The notes under the pieces: model-generated
What the model saw: only the letters and a program-made list of their open reading frames with translations
Database searches by the model: none
Told to the model about the DNA's origin: nothing
Shown: positions 25,587 through 34,280 of the stretch, piece by piece
How positions within the stretch are numbered: the stretch's first letter is position 1
Layout of the letters: every line of letters starts with the position of its first letter
Source of the DNA: Bacillus sp. OV166
GTDB lineage: Bacteria > Bacillota > Bacilli > Bacillales > Cytobacillaceae
Reading direction: 5' to 3'
Length of the DNA: 64,000 nt
Assembly: GCF_900177675.1 (NCBI RefSeq)
Contig: NZ_FXWM01000001.1
Location: 691,001 to 755,000 of the forward strand
Made by a program: the position numbers and the translations under genes

Positions 25587-25597
25587 TGGCTAATAAT

Positions 25598-25630
25598 GAA
25601 AACAGCTAGGTATAAAGCCTAGCTGTTTTC
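25598..25630. terminator. Terminator after yjdM
   Basis: AACAGCTAGG and CCTAGCTGTT form a stem over TATAAAG, flanked by GAAA and TTTC. Confidence 0.88.
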
Positions 25631-25692
25631 ATAGAGAAAAGTAGCTACTGATTTCGTTTAGAGATGAAAACCAATCCAAAGGGGAAATAGTG

Positions 25693-26511
25693 ATGGAAAA
25701 GGTACTTATTCTTGGTGCAAGCGGACTTGTAGGAAGAGCTTTACTCGATGAATTTAAAGATCGATTTGACCTTTACGGGACATATTCTTCTTCGTTAACC
25801 AGTCTTCCTAATGAGAAGCAGTTCCAATTGGAAGTTCAGCAAATCGATAAGTTGAAGGAAATTATAAGATCAATTAAGCCAGACATTGTGATTTCTTGCC
25901 TAAGAGGAGATTTTGATCCGCAGTTGAAGTTTCATAAAGAATTGGCCCTGGAATTACAACATACTAGCAGCCGGGTCTATTACTTTTCTACGACAAATGT
26001 ATTTGATGGGGACTTTTCAAGACCTCACACAGAAACAGATCTGCCTATTGCTGAATCAGATTATGGGAAATTCAAAATTGCATGTGAAAATATGCTAAAA
26101 GAAGTTTTGGATGATCGGGTGATGATGATCCGAATCCCAGCGATTTGGGGGAAGAATTCCCCAAGATTGAATTTAATTAGAGAAAGCATAAAAAATAATA
26201 AAGTGATAGATGTCTATAGCAATTTGGTATGTAACAATCTTTTGGATGTTCAGTTAGCAAAACAACTACGATCCATTATTGAACATAATCTAAAAGGGAT
26301 CATTCACTTAGGTACGAAGGATAGCATGGCGCAGGGACAATTTTTTGAACAGGTCATTAGTAAACTTGAAGGTGATCAGAGCATATTACGCTATCAATCA
26401 TATCAGGAAAAAGACGTCACTTATTATTTTCAATTAACTTCAAATCGCGAGGATCTCCCAGTTTCTTTGCAAGGTACGAACAAGGGTATTATTGATTACT
26501 TGGTTTTATAA
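25693..26511 (+). CDS. NAD(P)-dependent sugar-nucleotide reductase-like protein (RmlD-like)
   Basis: 272 residues. The glycine-rich VLILGASGLVGRALL motif and the STTNVFDG and YGKFKIACE segments (Ser/Thr...Tyr-x-x-x-Lys) mark an extended short-chain dehydrogenase of the RmlD/dTDP-4-dehydrorhamnose reductase group. No rml genes lie nearby, so a sugar-nucleotide role is uncertain. GTG at 25690 and ATG at 25693 both fit; ATG is preferred. It converges with ilvA across a shared terminator. Confidence 0.82.
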   Translation: MEKVLILGASGLVGRALLDEFKDRFDLYGTYSSSLTSLPNEKQFQLEVQQIDKLKEIIRSIKPDIVISCLRGDFDPQLKFHKELALELQHTSSRVYYFSTTNVFDGDFSRPHTETDLPIAESDYGKFKIACENMLKEVLDDRVMMIRIPAIWGKNSPRLNLIRESIKNNKVIDVYSNLVCNNLLDVQLAKQLRSIIEHNLKGIIHLGTKDSMAQGQFFEQVISKLEGDQSILRYQSYQEKDVTYYFQLTSNREDLPVSLQGTNKGIIDYLVL

Positions 26512-26521
26512 AAAATGTTAA

Positions 26522-26545
26522 AGAGCTTGGGTTATTCCAAGCTCT
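26522..26545. terminator. Bidirectional terminator between the RmlD-like gene and ilvA
   Basis: AGAGCTTGG and CCAAGCTCT form a 9-bp stem with a 6-nt loop between two convergent genes. Confidence 0.82.
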
Positions 26546-26568
26546 GTTTCCTTACTTGCTAGATGACT

Positions 26569-27777
26569 TTAGAAATTCCCCATTTCCACTTGATAGTTTT
26601 TCTCGTTAAGAGCTTTATGCAGCTGGTCAATATGATCGTGATTTTTTGTTTCGACTGAAATTTCAATTTGGGCATAGCCGGGATAAATATCTTTGCCAAT
26701 CCGGTGGAGATTAACGGATTGAACGTTGGCGTCTAATTCGGTTATCGAACTCAATACTCGTTGCAGTTCACCAGGTTTGTCTTTTAAGGTAATCGTAAAA
26801 TTGGCATATCTTCCAGACTCAACCAAGCCCCGTTCAATTATTCTTGAAATAAAATTCATATCGACGTTTCCGCCGCTTAACACAGCAACCACTTTTTTCT
26901 CCTTAATATTCAATTTTTCATATAGTAAGGAAGCAAGTGAGACGGCGCCCGACCCCTCAACTAAAAGCTTATTCCTCTCCAAAACCATTAGCATGGTCCT
27001 GGCAATTTCCATTTCATCGACGCAAAAAACATCATCCACGTATTTTTGAACGATTTCAAAGGGCCTCAACCCTGGTTTTTTAACGGCAATTCCATCAGCC
27101 ATTGTAGGTGTGGAGTCAACCATTACAGGTTTATTTTCAAACAAGGACTGCTTCATACTTGGGCAGGCAAGGGCTTGAACGCCGTAAACAGAAATATGAG
27201 GATTTTTTTCCTTTACTGCCATAGCAACACCAGCAATGAGTCCGCCACCGCCAATTGGGCAAATAACCGCCTCAACATCTGGAAGCTGGTCGAGGATTTC
27301 TAATCCGACCGTACCTTGTCCTGTCATGATAGCCTCATCGTCAAAAGCATGAATAAAGGTCGCATCGAGTTCCTCTTTCAGTTTTAATGCATAGGAGAGA
27401 GCATCATCGAATGTGGCCCCCTCTAAAATTACTTCAGCCCCATATTGTTTTGTGGCTAGGATTTTACTAAGTGGAGCGCCTTTAGGCATCACAATTTTGC
27501 ATGGTACACCTAGCATTTGACTCGAATACGCTACTCCTTGAGCATGGTTTCCAGCAGAGGCAGCGATTACTCCCTTTGTCAGTTCTTCCTTTGAGAGCGA
27601 ATTGAGCCTATTGTAAGAGCCCCTTACTTTAAAGGAGCCTGTTTTTTGAAGATTTTCAAGCTTTAAATAAACTTCATTGTGAGCGAGATGACTAAAAGTT
27701 TTGGAATAATCAAGGGGTGTCATATGGACAATTTCCTTCATTTTATCCCGTGCAATGATGATATCATCGATGTTCAA
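26569..27777 (-). CDS. ilvA: Threonine ammonia-lyase
   Basis: About 402 residues. The PLP-binding Lys in KTGSFKVRGS, the phosphate-binding GGGGLIAG loop and the serine-rich ASAGNHAQG segment define a fold-type II threonine dehydratase, with a single C-terminal ACT-like domain (about 325-402) for feedback control. It makes 2-oxobutyrate from threonine. GGAGGAGTAACT directly before the TTG at 27777 sets the start; the frame extends 21 bp further to an ATG. The size and single ACT domain resemble the shorter TdcB-ACT type. No operon partner. Confidence 0.93.
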   Translation of the reverse strand: MNIDDIIIARDKMKEIVHMTPLDYSKTFSHLAHNEVYLKLENLQKTGSFKVRGSYNRLNSLSKEELTKGVIAASAGNHAQGVAYSSQMLGVPCKIVMPKGAPLSKILATKQYGAEVILEGATFDDALSYALKLKEELDATFIHAFDDEAIMTGQGTVGLEILDQLPDVEAVICPIGGGGLIAGVAMAVKEKNPHISVYGVQALACPSMKQSLFENKPVMVDSTPTMADGIAVKKPGLRPFEIVQKYVDDVFCVDEMEIARTMLMVLERNKLLVEGSGAVSLASLLYEKLNIKEKKVVAVLSGGNVDMNFISRIIERGLVESGRYANFTITLKDKPGELQRVLSSITELDANVQSVNLHRIGKDIYPGYAQIEISVETKNHDHIDQLHKALNEKNYQVEMGNF

Positions 27778-27888
27778 AGTTACTCCTCCTACATACACAT
27801 GGTCTTTTACTTAGGATGTACCGGGAAAAGTAAACTATGTCCAATTTCACAAAGTGCTTAACGACTACGGTTCATTCTGTTACATCTG

Positions 27889-27959
27889 TTGACATTGGTT
27901 GCATTTTTAATTATTATATGTTTAAGCATTTAAACATTTAAACGTTTAATTATTTAAAC
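27889..27959 (+). promoter_or_regulatory. Promoter with twin palindromic operators for the SDR-arsR operon
   Basis: TTGACA (27889-27894) and TATTAT (27912-27917) are separated by 17 bp. Just downstream are two perfect palindromes of the form GTTTAA-N4-TTAAAC, at 27920-27935 and 27944-27959. Their centres are 24 bp apart. A repressor bound there would cover the transcription start, and the ArsR-family gene in the operon is the likely binder. Confidence 0.75.
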
Positions 27960-28008
27960 ATAAAAATTAGAAAACACTTAAATAGAAAAAAATATTGGAG
28001 GAACATAA

Positions 28009-28773
28009 GTGATGAAGACGGCATTGATTACAGGGGCAACAAGCGGTTTAGGATATGAGTTTGTAAAACTGTTCGCAAATGATGGTTACAATCTTGTCCT
28101 AGTTGCTAGGAACGGAAAAAAACTGGAGGAAATCAAGCGAACTTTTACGAATATAGAAGTTACTGTCATCCCTAAGGATTTGAGTGTCCTTGGTGCTCCT
28201 AAAGAGGTATTTGAAAAACTTGAAAATCTAGGAATAACCATAGATGTGCTGGTTAATAATGCCGGTTTCGGACTAATGGGTAAGTTTGATGAACTGGATA
28301 TCCAAAAAGAATTAAATATGATTCAATTAAACATATCCGCACTGACTGAATTAACTTATTACTGTTTACAAAAAATGAAACAAAGGAACAGCGGCAAAAT
28401 TTTAAATGTTGCTAGTACTGCGGCATTCCAACCTGGTCCACTAATGGCTGTGTATTATGCAACGAAGGCTTTTGTCCTCTCGTTTTCAGAAGCACTTGTT
28501 GAAGAGCTATCCGGCAGCTCCATTACTGTAACAACTCTTTGTCCAGGTGCAACGAAAACTAATTTTGGTTCTGTTGCAAGTGTCGAGGGCACGAAAATGT
28601 TCAGCAAGGCAATGGCTTCAGATCTAGTAGCAAAAAGCGGTTATGAAGCATTGATGAGGGGGAAACGTGTAATTATTACGGGAGGATTAAATAAGGCAGG
28701 TGCACTTGGAGCTAAATTTATGCCAAGAAACATTGCAGCTAAAATAGCCAAGTATGTCGCAGGGGATAAGTAA
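28009..28773 (+). CDS. Short-chain dehydrogenase/reductase (classical SDR)
   Basis: 254 residues of the classical SDR family. TGATSGLG (coenzyme binding), NNAG, the catalytic Ser in ASTAAF and YYATK (Tyr-x-x-x-Lys) are visible. It resembles the DltE/YqjQ type. GTG at 28009 and ATG at 28012 share one ribosome-binding site (GGAGG), so the exact start is open. It is followed 34 bp later by an ArsR regulator, and both are under the twin operators upstream. The substrate is unknown. Confidence 0.88.
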   Translation: MMKTALITGATSGLGYEFVKLFANDGYNLVLVARNGKKLEEIKRTFTNIEVTVIPKDLSVLGAPKEVFEKLENLGITIDVLVNNAGFGLMGKFDELDIQKELNMIQLNISALTELTYYCLQKMKQRNSGKILNVASTAAFQPGPLMAVYYATKAFVLSFSEALVEELSGSSITVTTLCPGATKTNFGSVASVEGTKMFSKAMASDLVAKSGYEALMRGKRVIITGGLNKAGALGAKFMPRNIAAKIAKYVAGDK

Positions 28774-28806
28774 TTACTAGGTTTTGAAAAAGGAGATAAT
28801 CTTTTT

Positions 28807-29112
28807 ATGGCACAGCAAGCTATTGATGTATTTAGAGCATGTATACCGTTATTTACCGCACTTAGTGATCCAGCAAGGCAGGATATTATCCTTTTGCTGG
28901 CAGAGCATGAGCGGTTAAGTGTTAATGAAATTGCCGAACAGTCTAACCTGTCGCGCCCGGCAATTTCCCATCATTTAAAAATTATGCGCGACAATCATCT
29001 TGTGGAAATTGAACAAAAAGGTACACAGCGCTATTATTCACTTTCTTTAAATCAAAGTGTAAAACAATTGAAGCAGCTGATAAATATCGTTGAGAGTGAG
29101 TGTATTCTTTAG
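28807..29112 (+). CDS. ArsR-family transcriptional regulator
   Basis: 101 residues with the winged helix-turn-helix of the ArsR/SmtB family (FTALSDPARQDIILLL, SVNEIAEQSNLSRPAISHHL and the ISHHLKIMRDN recognition helix). No metal-binding CxC motif is seen in the recognition helix, so it may sense something other than arsenic or a heavy metal. It is the second gene of the SDR operon and probably its autoregulator. Confidence 0.92.
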   Translation: MAQQAIDVFRACIPLFTALSDPARQDIILLLAEHERLSVNEIAEQSNLSRPAISHHLKIMRDNHLVEIEQKGTQRYYSLSLNQSVKQLKQLINIVESECIL

Positions 29113-29349
29113 CTCATTCTTTTCTTTATTTTATCCATGTTGGAGTCCCTACTAAAATTTTCTTTCTATGATAGGGTGAACCGTGCCATAAGTAAATGAG
29201 GTTTTTGGGTTGAAATTTTTGGTGATTGCAATTAGAGAATTTGATTCCACACTCAGCACATGTGCAGTTTCAAAGACCGGATTCCACGAGCGAAAATGAT
29301 CATCTTAGAGTTGTGTATGTACTACTTTTACCATAAACTTACAGATTTG
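29113..29349. other. Intergenic stretch without a recognised gene
   Basis: No gene, strong hairpin or repeat was seen. It leads into the alcohol dehydrogenase remnant and may hold more decayed sequence of the same gene. Confidence 0.5.
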
Positions 29350-29524
29350 CACTTTTCATCGAAGCCTGACTCGTCCTTGATCGTATCCAGCTAAATGACA
29401 TTAATAAAGCATTCGACAGCTTCCATGACTGCAATTGCATCAACGTTGGCAGAACAGTGGTTGAGTTTTCATCACAAGAACAAAAGGAACTAGCAGATAC
29501 GTCTGACAGTCTATTAACTATATA
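29350..29524 (+). pseudogene. C-terminal remnant of a zinc alcohol dehydrogenase
   Basis: In one frame the sequence reads LVLDRIQLNDINKAFDSFHD, then CNCINVGRTVVEFSSQE and a stop. This is the C-terminal end of the zinc alcohol dehydrogenase encoded at 50538-51653 (INQAFDSFHDCNCVNVGRAV). Upstream the frame contains a stop and the match fades, and no start exists. It is the tail of a second, largely deleted copy. Confidence 0.85.
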
Positions 29525-29534
29525 AAATAAGAAA

Positions 29535-29563
29535 ACAGACCGTCTCATTGCCAGACGGTCTGT
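29535..29563. terminator. Terminator between the ADH remnant and rpiR
   Basis: ACAGACCGTCT and AGACGGTCTGT form an 11-bp stem with a 7-nt loop between convergent genes. Confidence 0.9.
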
Positions 29564-29567
29564 TCTT

Positions 29568-30317
29568 TTATTCATCCTTTTTTAATGCATCTCGTTCTGC
29601 CATTAATTTTACAATAATTTCTTCAATAAAAATAAAGAATACAGTTCGAGTTTTTTCATAAGGTAACAATTTTCCATTTTGAGCAGATTTGGTTAAGTAA
29701 AATATATTATCTACTTGTAAAGTTTGAGAATTGTCATATTCCTCCAAAATCAACAATATTTCAGCCCCTTTAGACTTTGCTCCGTTGAAAAGGTTTTCAA
29801 AAGAGGCGAATTTGCCGGTTACGGAAAAAACAATTAAAAGCGTGTCCTCATCCACTAAATGCTTCGCATGATCTTCTCCCTGGCTCACTAAAATATGTTT
29901 TCCAGAAACAAGAGCAAGCTTATAAGCAAAGTATTCTACACAAATAAAGGATGGACCCAATCCAAATAGCACAATTCTGTTGTACTTCTTATAAAGAGTT
30001 AAAAACTCATCCACTAATGTAGGGTCAAAATTATCTATAAAGTGTTTTAATCGTTCAAGCTCACTTGAAGTTTTTTTGTCTTCCTGAATGATTGGCTGAC
30101 CGCCAAAAAATTGTTTATATTGTTTAAAACTTTCAAACCCAAGTTTTCTTACAAGTTTGGATACTTTTGAAGAAGACACATTACAATACTCAGCGGCCTC
30201 TAATATTTTTAAATGATCCTTTTCTTTAATAATTTCAGAAAGTTTATTATGAACCGAAAGCTCCAGCTCATTTAATTTATTTAAATTAATATTTATGGTC
30301 TTTCCCTCTCTTCTCAT
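29568..30317 (-). CDS. RpiR-family (HTH + SIS) transcriptional regulator
   Basis: About 249 residues: an N-terminal HTH (AAEYCNVSSSKVSKLVRKLGF, about 42-62) and a C-terminal SIS domain (VLFGLGPSFICVEYFAYKLA, LIVFSVTGKF) that binds phosphosugars. It is divergent from the YgcW-type operon and likely controls it. A promoter TTGTGG-17 bp-TATACT lies in front with a palindrome inside. The only ATG after the -10 box is at 30317, close to the predicted start of the transcript. A strong GAGAGGG precedes an ATA at 30296, so the true start is uncertain. Confidence 0.88.
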   Translation of the reverse strand: MRREGKTININLNKLNELELSVHNKLSEIIKEKDHLKILEAAEYCNVSSSKVSKLVRKLGFESFKQYKQFFGGQPIIQEDKKTSSELERLKHFIDNFDPTLVDEFLTLYKKYNRIVLFGLGPSFICVEYFAYKLALVSGKHILVSQGEDHAKHLVDEDTLLIVFSVTGKFASFENLFNGAKSKGAEILLILEEYDNSQTLQVDNIFYLTKSAQNGKLLPYEKTRTVFFIFIEEIIVKLMAERDALKKDE

Positions 30318-30333
30318 TTTAGTGCTTAATGAA

Positions 30334-30397
30334 AGTATACCATAGTGGAAAATTTTCCACAATATAATTTTTTTTTAAAAAAAATAGAAAATTTTCT
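30334..30397. promoter_or_regulatory. rpiR promoter and GGAAAATTTTCC operators
   Basis: A minus-strand promoter TTGTGG (30357-30362), 17 bp, TATACT (30334-30339) drives rpiR. GTGGAAAATTTTCCAC, a perfect 16-bp palindrome (30345-30360), fills its spacer. A shorter AGAAAATTTTCT lies at 30386-30397, close to the divergent operon promoter. GAAA/TTTC palindromes are typical of RpiR operators. Confidence 0.7.
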
Positions 30398-30477
30398 TAA
30401 GAATCCGTTTACATTTGGAGATATTTATAGTAAATTAACGTTGTAAATAATAAAAAACATTTAAGAGGAGGGTTAAC

Positions 30478-31272
30478 ATGACTACTCATAAAAACGATAT
30501 AAAAGATTTCTCAATGAATTTTTTTAGCTTAAAAGGAAAAGTAGCCATTATCACTGGAGGAAATTCAGGATTAGGGCAAGGGTTTGCCTTAGCACTTGCA
30601 AAAGCAGGGGCGGACATTTTTGCAGTCAGCATCGCTGATGACAATGGCGAAACGAAAAACATGATTGAAGCAGAAGGTGTTCGCTACCATCTAATGGTTA
30701 CAGACGTTACGCAAGAAGGCGCTTGCCAAAAAATTGCAGAAGAATGTATCGATACATTTGGAAAAATAGATATCCTCATGAATAACGCGGGTATTTGCAT
30801 CAATGAACCTGATGTGACGAAGTTTACTCGACTTCAATGGGATAAAATGGTCTCAATCAATTTAACGGCTGCTTTTGAATTATCACATGAAGTGGCGAAG
30901 TATATGATTCCACAAAAAAGCGGGAAAATCATTAATACTTGTTCCTTGTTTTCATACCTTGGAGGTCAATGGTCACCCGCATATGCGGCAACAAAACACG
31001 GCTTAGCAGGTTTTACAAAAGCATATTGTGATGAATTAGCCCAATTCAATATTCAAGTTAACGGTATTGCACCTGGCTATTTTGCTACTGCGGTTACAGC
31101 AGAGACAAGAGCGAATCCTGCAGCGAATCAACGAATTTTAGATCATATTCCTGCCAATAGATGGGGCAATATCACAGATTTAATGGGTACTGTTGTCTTT
31201 TTAGCTTCAAACGCTTCAAATTATGTAAATGGAACTCTCGTAAATGTTGACGGTGGATACTTAGTACGATAA
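30478..31272 (+). CDS. SDR oxidoreductase, YgcW-type
   Basis: 264 residues. TGGNSGLGQGFALALA coenzyme motif, NNAGI, the catalytic Ser in NTCSLFSYLGGQWSPAYAAT with Tyr-x-x-x-Lys, and a NGTLVNVDGGYLVR end. The sequence closely resembles E. coli YgcW (SDR of unknown substrate) over its length, including the FSMNFFSLKGK start. It is first in a four-gene operon whose order and gene types match E. coli ygcW, ygcU, ygcE and ygcS. GAGGAGGG is the ribosome-binding site. Confidence 0.92.
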   Translation: MTTHKNDIKDFSMNFFSLKGKVAIITGGNSGLGQGFALALAKAGADIFAVSIADDNGETKNMIEAEGVRYHLMVTDVTQEGACQKIAEECIDTFGKIDILMNNAGICINEPDVTKFTRLQWDKMVSINLTAAFELSHEVAKYMIPQKSGKIINTCSLFSYLGGQWSPAYAATKHGLAGFTKAYCDELAQFNIQVNGIAPGYFATAVTAETRANPAANQRILDHIPANRWGNITDLMGTVVFLASNASNYVNGTLVNVDGGYLVR

Positions 31273-31308
31273 CGGAATATAGAAACCGATAAAAGGAGAA
31301 ATGCTGCG

Positions 31309-32820
31309 ATGACGAATGAACAATTATTAAAAGAAGAAACTACGATGGTGAAAGAACAGTTATTAAAAGAATTACAGACAATTATTTCAGTAGAACAAAT
31401 CAATACCGAGCTTGAAGCACTATATGATGCATCAGCAGATCGTTATAAAAAATATGCTAAGGCGAAAAAGGTCCTTGACGTTCCAATGCCAATGGCGATT
31501 GTATACCCGCACTCTACGGAAGAAGTCCAGTCACTTCTGCAGTTCTGTAACAAACACAAGATCAATGTGATTCCTAGAAGTGGAAAAACAGCTACTGAAG
31601 GCGGTCTTGAAAACTGGAAGGAAATTGCTATGGTTATCGATGGGTCAAGAATGAATCAAATTATTAAAATCGATCCATATAATATGCAAGCTACAGTCCA
31701 AGCAGGCGTTAAACTGCAAACACTAGAAGATGAGCTGCGTAAAATCGGCTACACTACAGGCCACTCTCCACAGTCAAAACCGGTTGCACAGTATGGTGGA
31801 TTATTGGCAACAAGAAGTATTGGACAATTCTCCACTTTATACGGTGCGATTGAAGACATGGTTGTTGGATTAGAATGTGTATTTCCGAACGGACATATCT
31901 CTAGAATAAAAAATGTTCCGAGAAGAGCCGGTGGACCGGATATCAGACACATTGTCATCGGTAATGAAGGAACACTATGTTACATCACCGAAGTGACGAT
32001 TAAAATTTTTAAATACTATCCTGAAAACAATGTTTTCCATGGTTATTTACTAAAAGATGTTGATACAGGTATTAAGGTTTTAAGAGAAGTGATTACGAAC
32101 GGCTTTAGACCATCCGTAGCCCGTGTCTATTCGGAAGAAGATGCAAGACAGCATTTCTCTCATTTCTATAAAGACAAATGTGTGTTGATTTTTATGGCAG
32201 AAGGACCTGCAGGCATTGTTAAAGCGACGAATGAAGCGATTGAAGAAGCGGTTGCTAAATTCCAAGAAGGAATTGTTGAAAAAGTAGAAGACCAACTAAT
32301 CGAAAATTGGTTTAATAACCTGAATTGGACGCAAGGACATCTTGATCGTGAATTCCAAACAATGGTTGACCACTCTAAGCATGATGGTTTTACAACAGAA
32401 GTATCAGCTGACTGGGAAAACATTACAAAGATTTATCACAATGTAATCAAAAGGGTTAAAGAAGAGTTCGACAGAATCGAAGATATCACGATGCTTGGCG
32501 GACACTCATCTCATAGCTATCTAAATGGAACAAATATGTACTTTGTATATAACTATACTATTAATTGTGCACCAGAAGATGAAATGAGAATTTATCATCA
32601 CCCAATCCATTCTATTATTATTGAAGAAACATTGAAGCTTGGCGGTTCTATGTGTCATCACCATGGTATTGGAAAATATCGTACCGAGTGGACAGAGGAA
32701 GAGCATGGCTCTGCTTACTATATGCTCGAAAAATTAAAAGAAGCTTTTGACCCTAATGGGATCATGAATTTTGGTACAATCTTCCCTCAAGAAGAAGGCC
32801 TAAAATATATTAAAGGGTAA
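31309..32820 (+). CDS. FAD-binding oxidoreductase, YgcU-type (vanillyl-alcohol oxidase family)
   Basis: 503 residues. An N-terminal FAD-binding PCMH domain (IPRSGKTATEGGL, STLYGAIEDMVVGLE) and a C-terminal FAD-oxidase domain with HHHGIGKYRTEW. Matches E. coli YgcU closely (STGHSPQSKP-like TTGHSPQSKPVAQYGGL). Related enzymes are glycolate oxidase and alkyl-DHAP synthase. It probably oxidises a hydroxy acid or sugar in the pathway shared with the SDR and FGGY kinase. A 24-codon extension at the N-terminus precedes the family core. AAAGGAGA is the ribosome-binding site. Confidence 0.92.
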   Translation: MTNEQLLKEETTMVKEQLLKELQTIISVEQINTELEALYDASADRYKKYAKAKKVLDVPMPMAIVYPHSTEEVQSLLQFCNKHKINVIPRSGKTATEGGLENWKEIAMVIDGSRMNQIIKIDPYNMQATVQAGVKLQTLEDELRKIGYTTGHSPQSKPVAQYGGLLATRSIGQFSTLYGAIEDMVVGLECVFPNGHISRIKNVPRRAGGPDIRHIVIGNEGTLCYITEVTIKIFKYYPENNVFHGYLLKDVDTGIKVLREVITNGFRPSVARVYSEEDARQHFSHFYKDKCVLIFMAEGPAGIVKATNEAIEEAVAKFQEGIVEKVEDQLIENWFNNLNWTQGHLDREFQTMVDHSKHDGFTTEVSADWENITKIYHNVIKRVKEEFDRIEDITMLGGHSSHSYLNGTNMYFVYNYTINCAPEDEMRIYHHPIHSIIIEETLKLGGSMCHHHGIGKYRTEWTEEEHGSAYYMLEKLKEAFDPNGIMNFGTIFPQEEGLKYIKG

Positions 32821-32834
32821 TATAAGGTGATCAT

Positions 32835-34265
32835 ATGAGCAGGTATGTAATGGGGATTGATAATGGCTCGCAGAGTACAAAAGTAGCCATTTATGATGTT
32901 GAAGGAAATGAAGTGGCTTTCGGATCCTTTCAATTAAAAGAAACGTTATCACCTGAGCCAGGGGTTGTCATCCATCCCGATGATGATTTATGGGCCAGTG
33001 TGTATGGAGCCATTAAAAATTGTCTAGCCAATTTTTCGGGCAATCCTAAAGACATTGCTGGAATTGGACTTTGCACCATTAGATGTTGTCGTGTTTTATT
33101 AAAGGAAGATGGCCATCTAGCTTATCCCGTGATAAGCTGGATGGATTCCAGACTGGACAAACCATATGTCCATTCTGATGATCAAGTAAAATATATAACG
33201 ACTACTTCCGGTTATCTAGGATTTCGGTTGACAGGGGAATTCAAGGACACTGCCTCCAATTATGAAGTTCACTGGCCATTGGACCGCGAAACGTTAGATT
33301 GGTCCAAGGACGTGGAAGTATTTAAAGCTCATGGACTGAAAAGAGAGATGGTCTTTGATCTTGTCAAACCGGGCGAAAAGCTGGGGACACTGAGACCGGA
33401 ACTTGCTGATGAGTTTGGTTTGAAGCAAGATATACCAGTAGTTGCAACAGCCAATGATAAAGCTGTAGAGGCGTTGGGCTCCGGAATGAAGGATGAAGGG
33501 ACCATCATGATTTCTCTTGGAACATTCATTTCGTCCATGCTGTTAAGAAATGAATATAAGGAAAATGCTGTTAATTTCTTTCCAACGCTTGCATGTATTC
33601 CCTTTAAATATGTGTATGAATCAAATGGAATACGACGTGGTATGTGGACAGTAAGCTGGTTTAAAAAACTGATCGGTGAAGAACTTGTCACAGAGGCTGC
33701 AAAGCTGGGGGTATCGGAAGAGGAATACTTGAATAGGAAAGCGCAGGATGTTCCAGTCGGCAGTGACGGCCTGATAACCATCCTTGACTGGTTATCGACA
33801 GCATCTCTACCGTATCGAAAAGGGATCATGATCGGTTTTGATCAGCGCCATACAAAATTCCATATTTACCGCTCAATTTTGGAAGCGATTGCTTTTAATA
33901 TTAAGAACAATATCGATGATATGTTAGCGGAAATTGATGTAAAGTTAAAAGAATTAGTCGTAATAGGCGGGGGCTCCAAGAGCGATGTGATAATGCAAAT
34001 GATTGCCGATCTTTTTGGATTGCCAGTTCACAGACGTGCAGGCAGCAGTAGTGCGTGTTTAGGAGCTGCTATATGTGTCTGCCAACATCTATCGATTTAC
34101 AAAGATTTTTATGAGGCTGCAAGTAAAATGGTTAAAACGCAACAAACGTTTATACCGAACCAAAAAAATCACGTACTCTACATTACCATTAACGATACTG
34201 TTGTTAAAAATGTGAGAGTTCACACTGATGAAATATTAAAACTATCTTATCCTATTTTTAGTTAA
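32835..34265 (+). CDS. FGGY-family carbohydrate kinase, YgcE-type
   Basis: 476 residues. MGIDNGSQSTKVAIYD is the phosphate 1 loop, ISWMDSR and VVATANDKAVEALG match the FGGY fold, and VIGGGSKSDVIMQMIADLFGL is the C-terminal FGGY segment. Members phosphorylate xylulose, ribulose, glycerol or similar. It resembles E. coli YgcE. It lies 14 bp after the FAD oxidoreductase. Confidence 0.9.
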   Translation: MSRYVMGIDNGSQSTKVAIYDVEGNEVAFGSFQLKETLSPEPGVVIHPDDDLWASVYGAIKNCLANFSGNPKDIAGIGLCTIRCCRVLLKEDGHLAYPVISWMDSRLDKPYVHSDDQVKYITTTSGYLGFRLTGEFKDTASNYEVHWPLDRETLDWSKDVEVFKAHGLKREMVFDLVKPGEKLGTLRPELADEFGLKQDIPVVATANDKAVEALGSGMKDEGTIMISLGTFISSMLLRNEYKENAVNFFPTLACIPFKYVYESNGIRRGMWTVSWFKKLIGEELVTEAAKLGVSEEEYLNRKAQDVPVGSDGLITILDWLSTASLPYRKGIMIGFDQRHTKFHIYRSILEAIAFNIKNNIDDMLAEIDVKLKELVVIGGGSKSDVIMQMIADLFGLPVHRRAGSSSACLGAAICVCQHLSIYKDFYEAASKMVKTQQTFIPNQKNHVLYITINDTVVKNVRVHTDEILKLSYPIFS

Positions 34266-34280
34266 GAAAAGAGTGATTTT

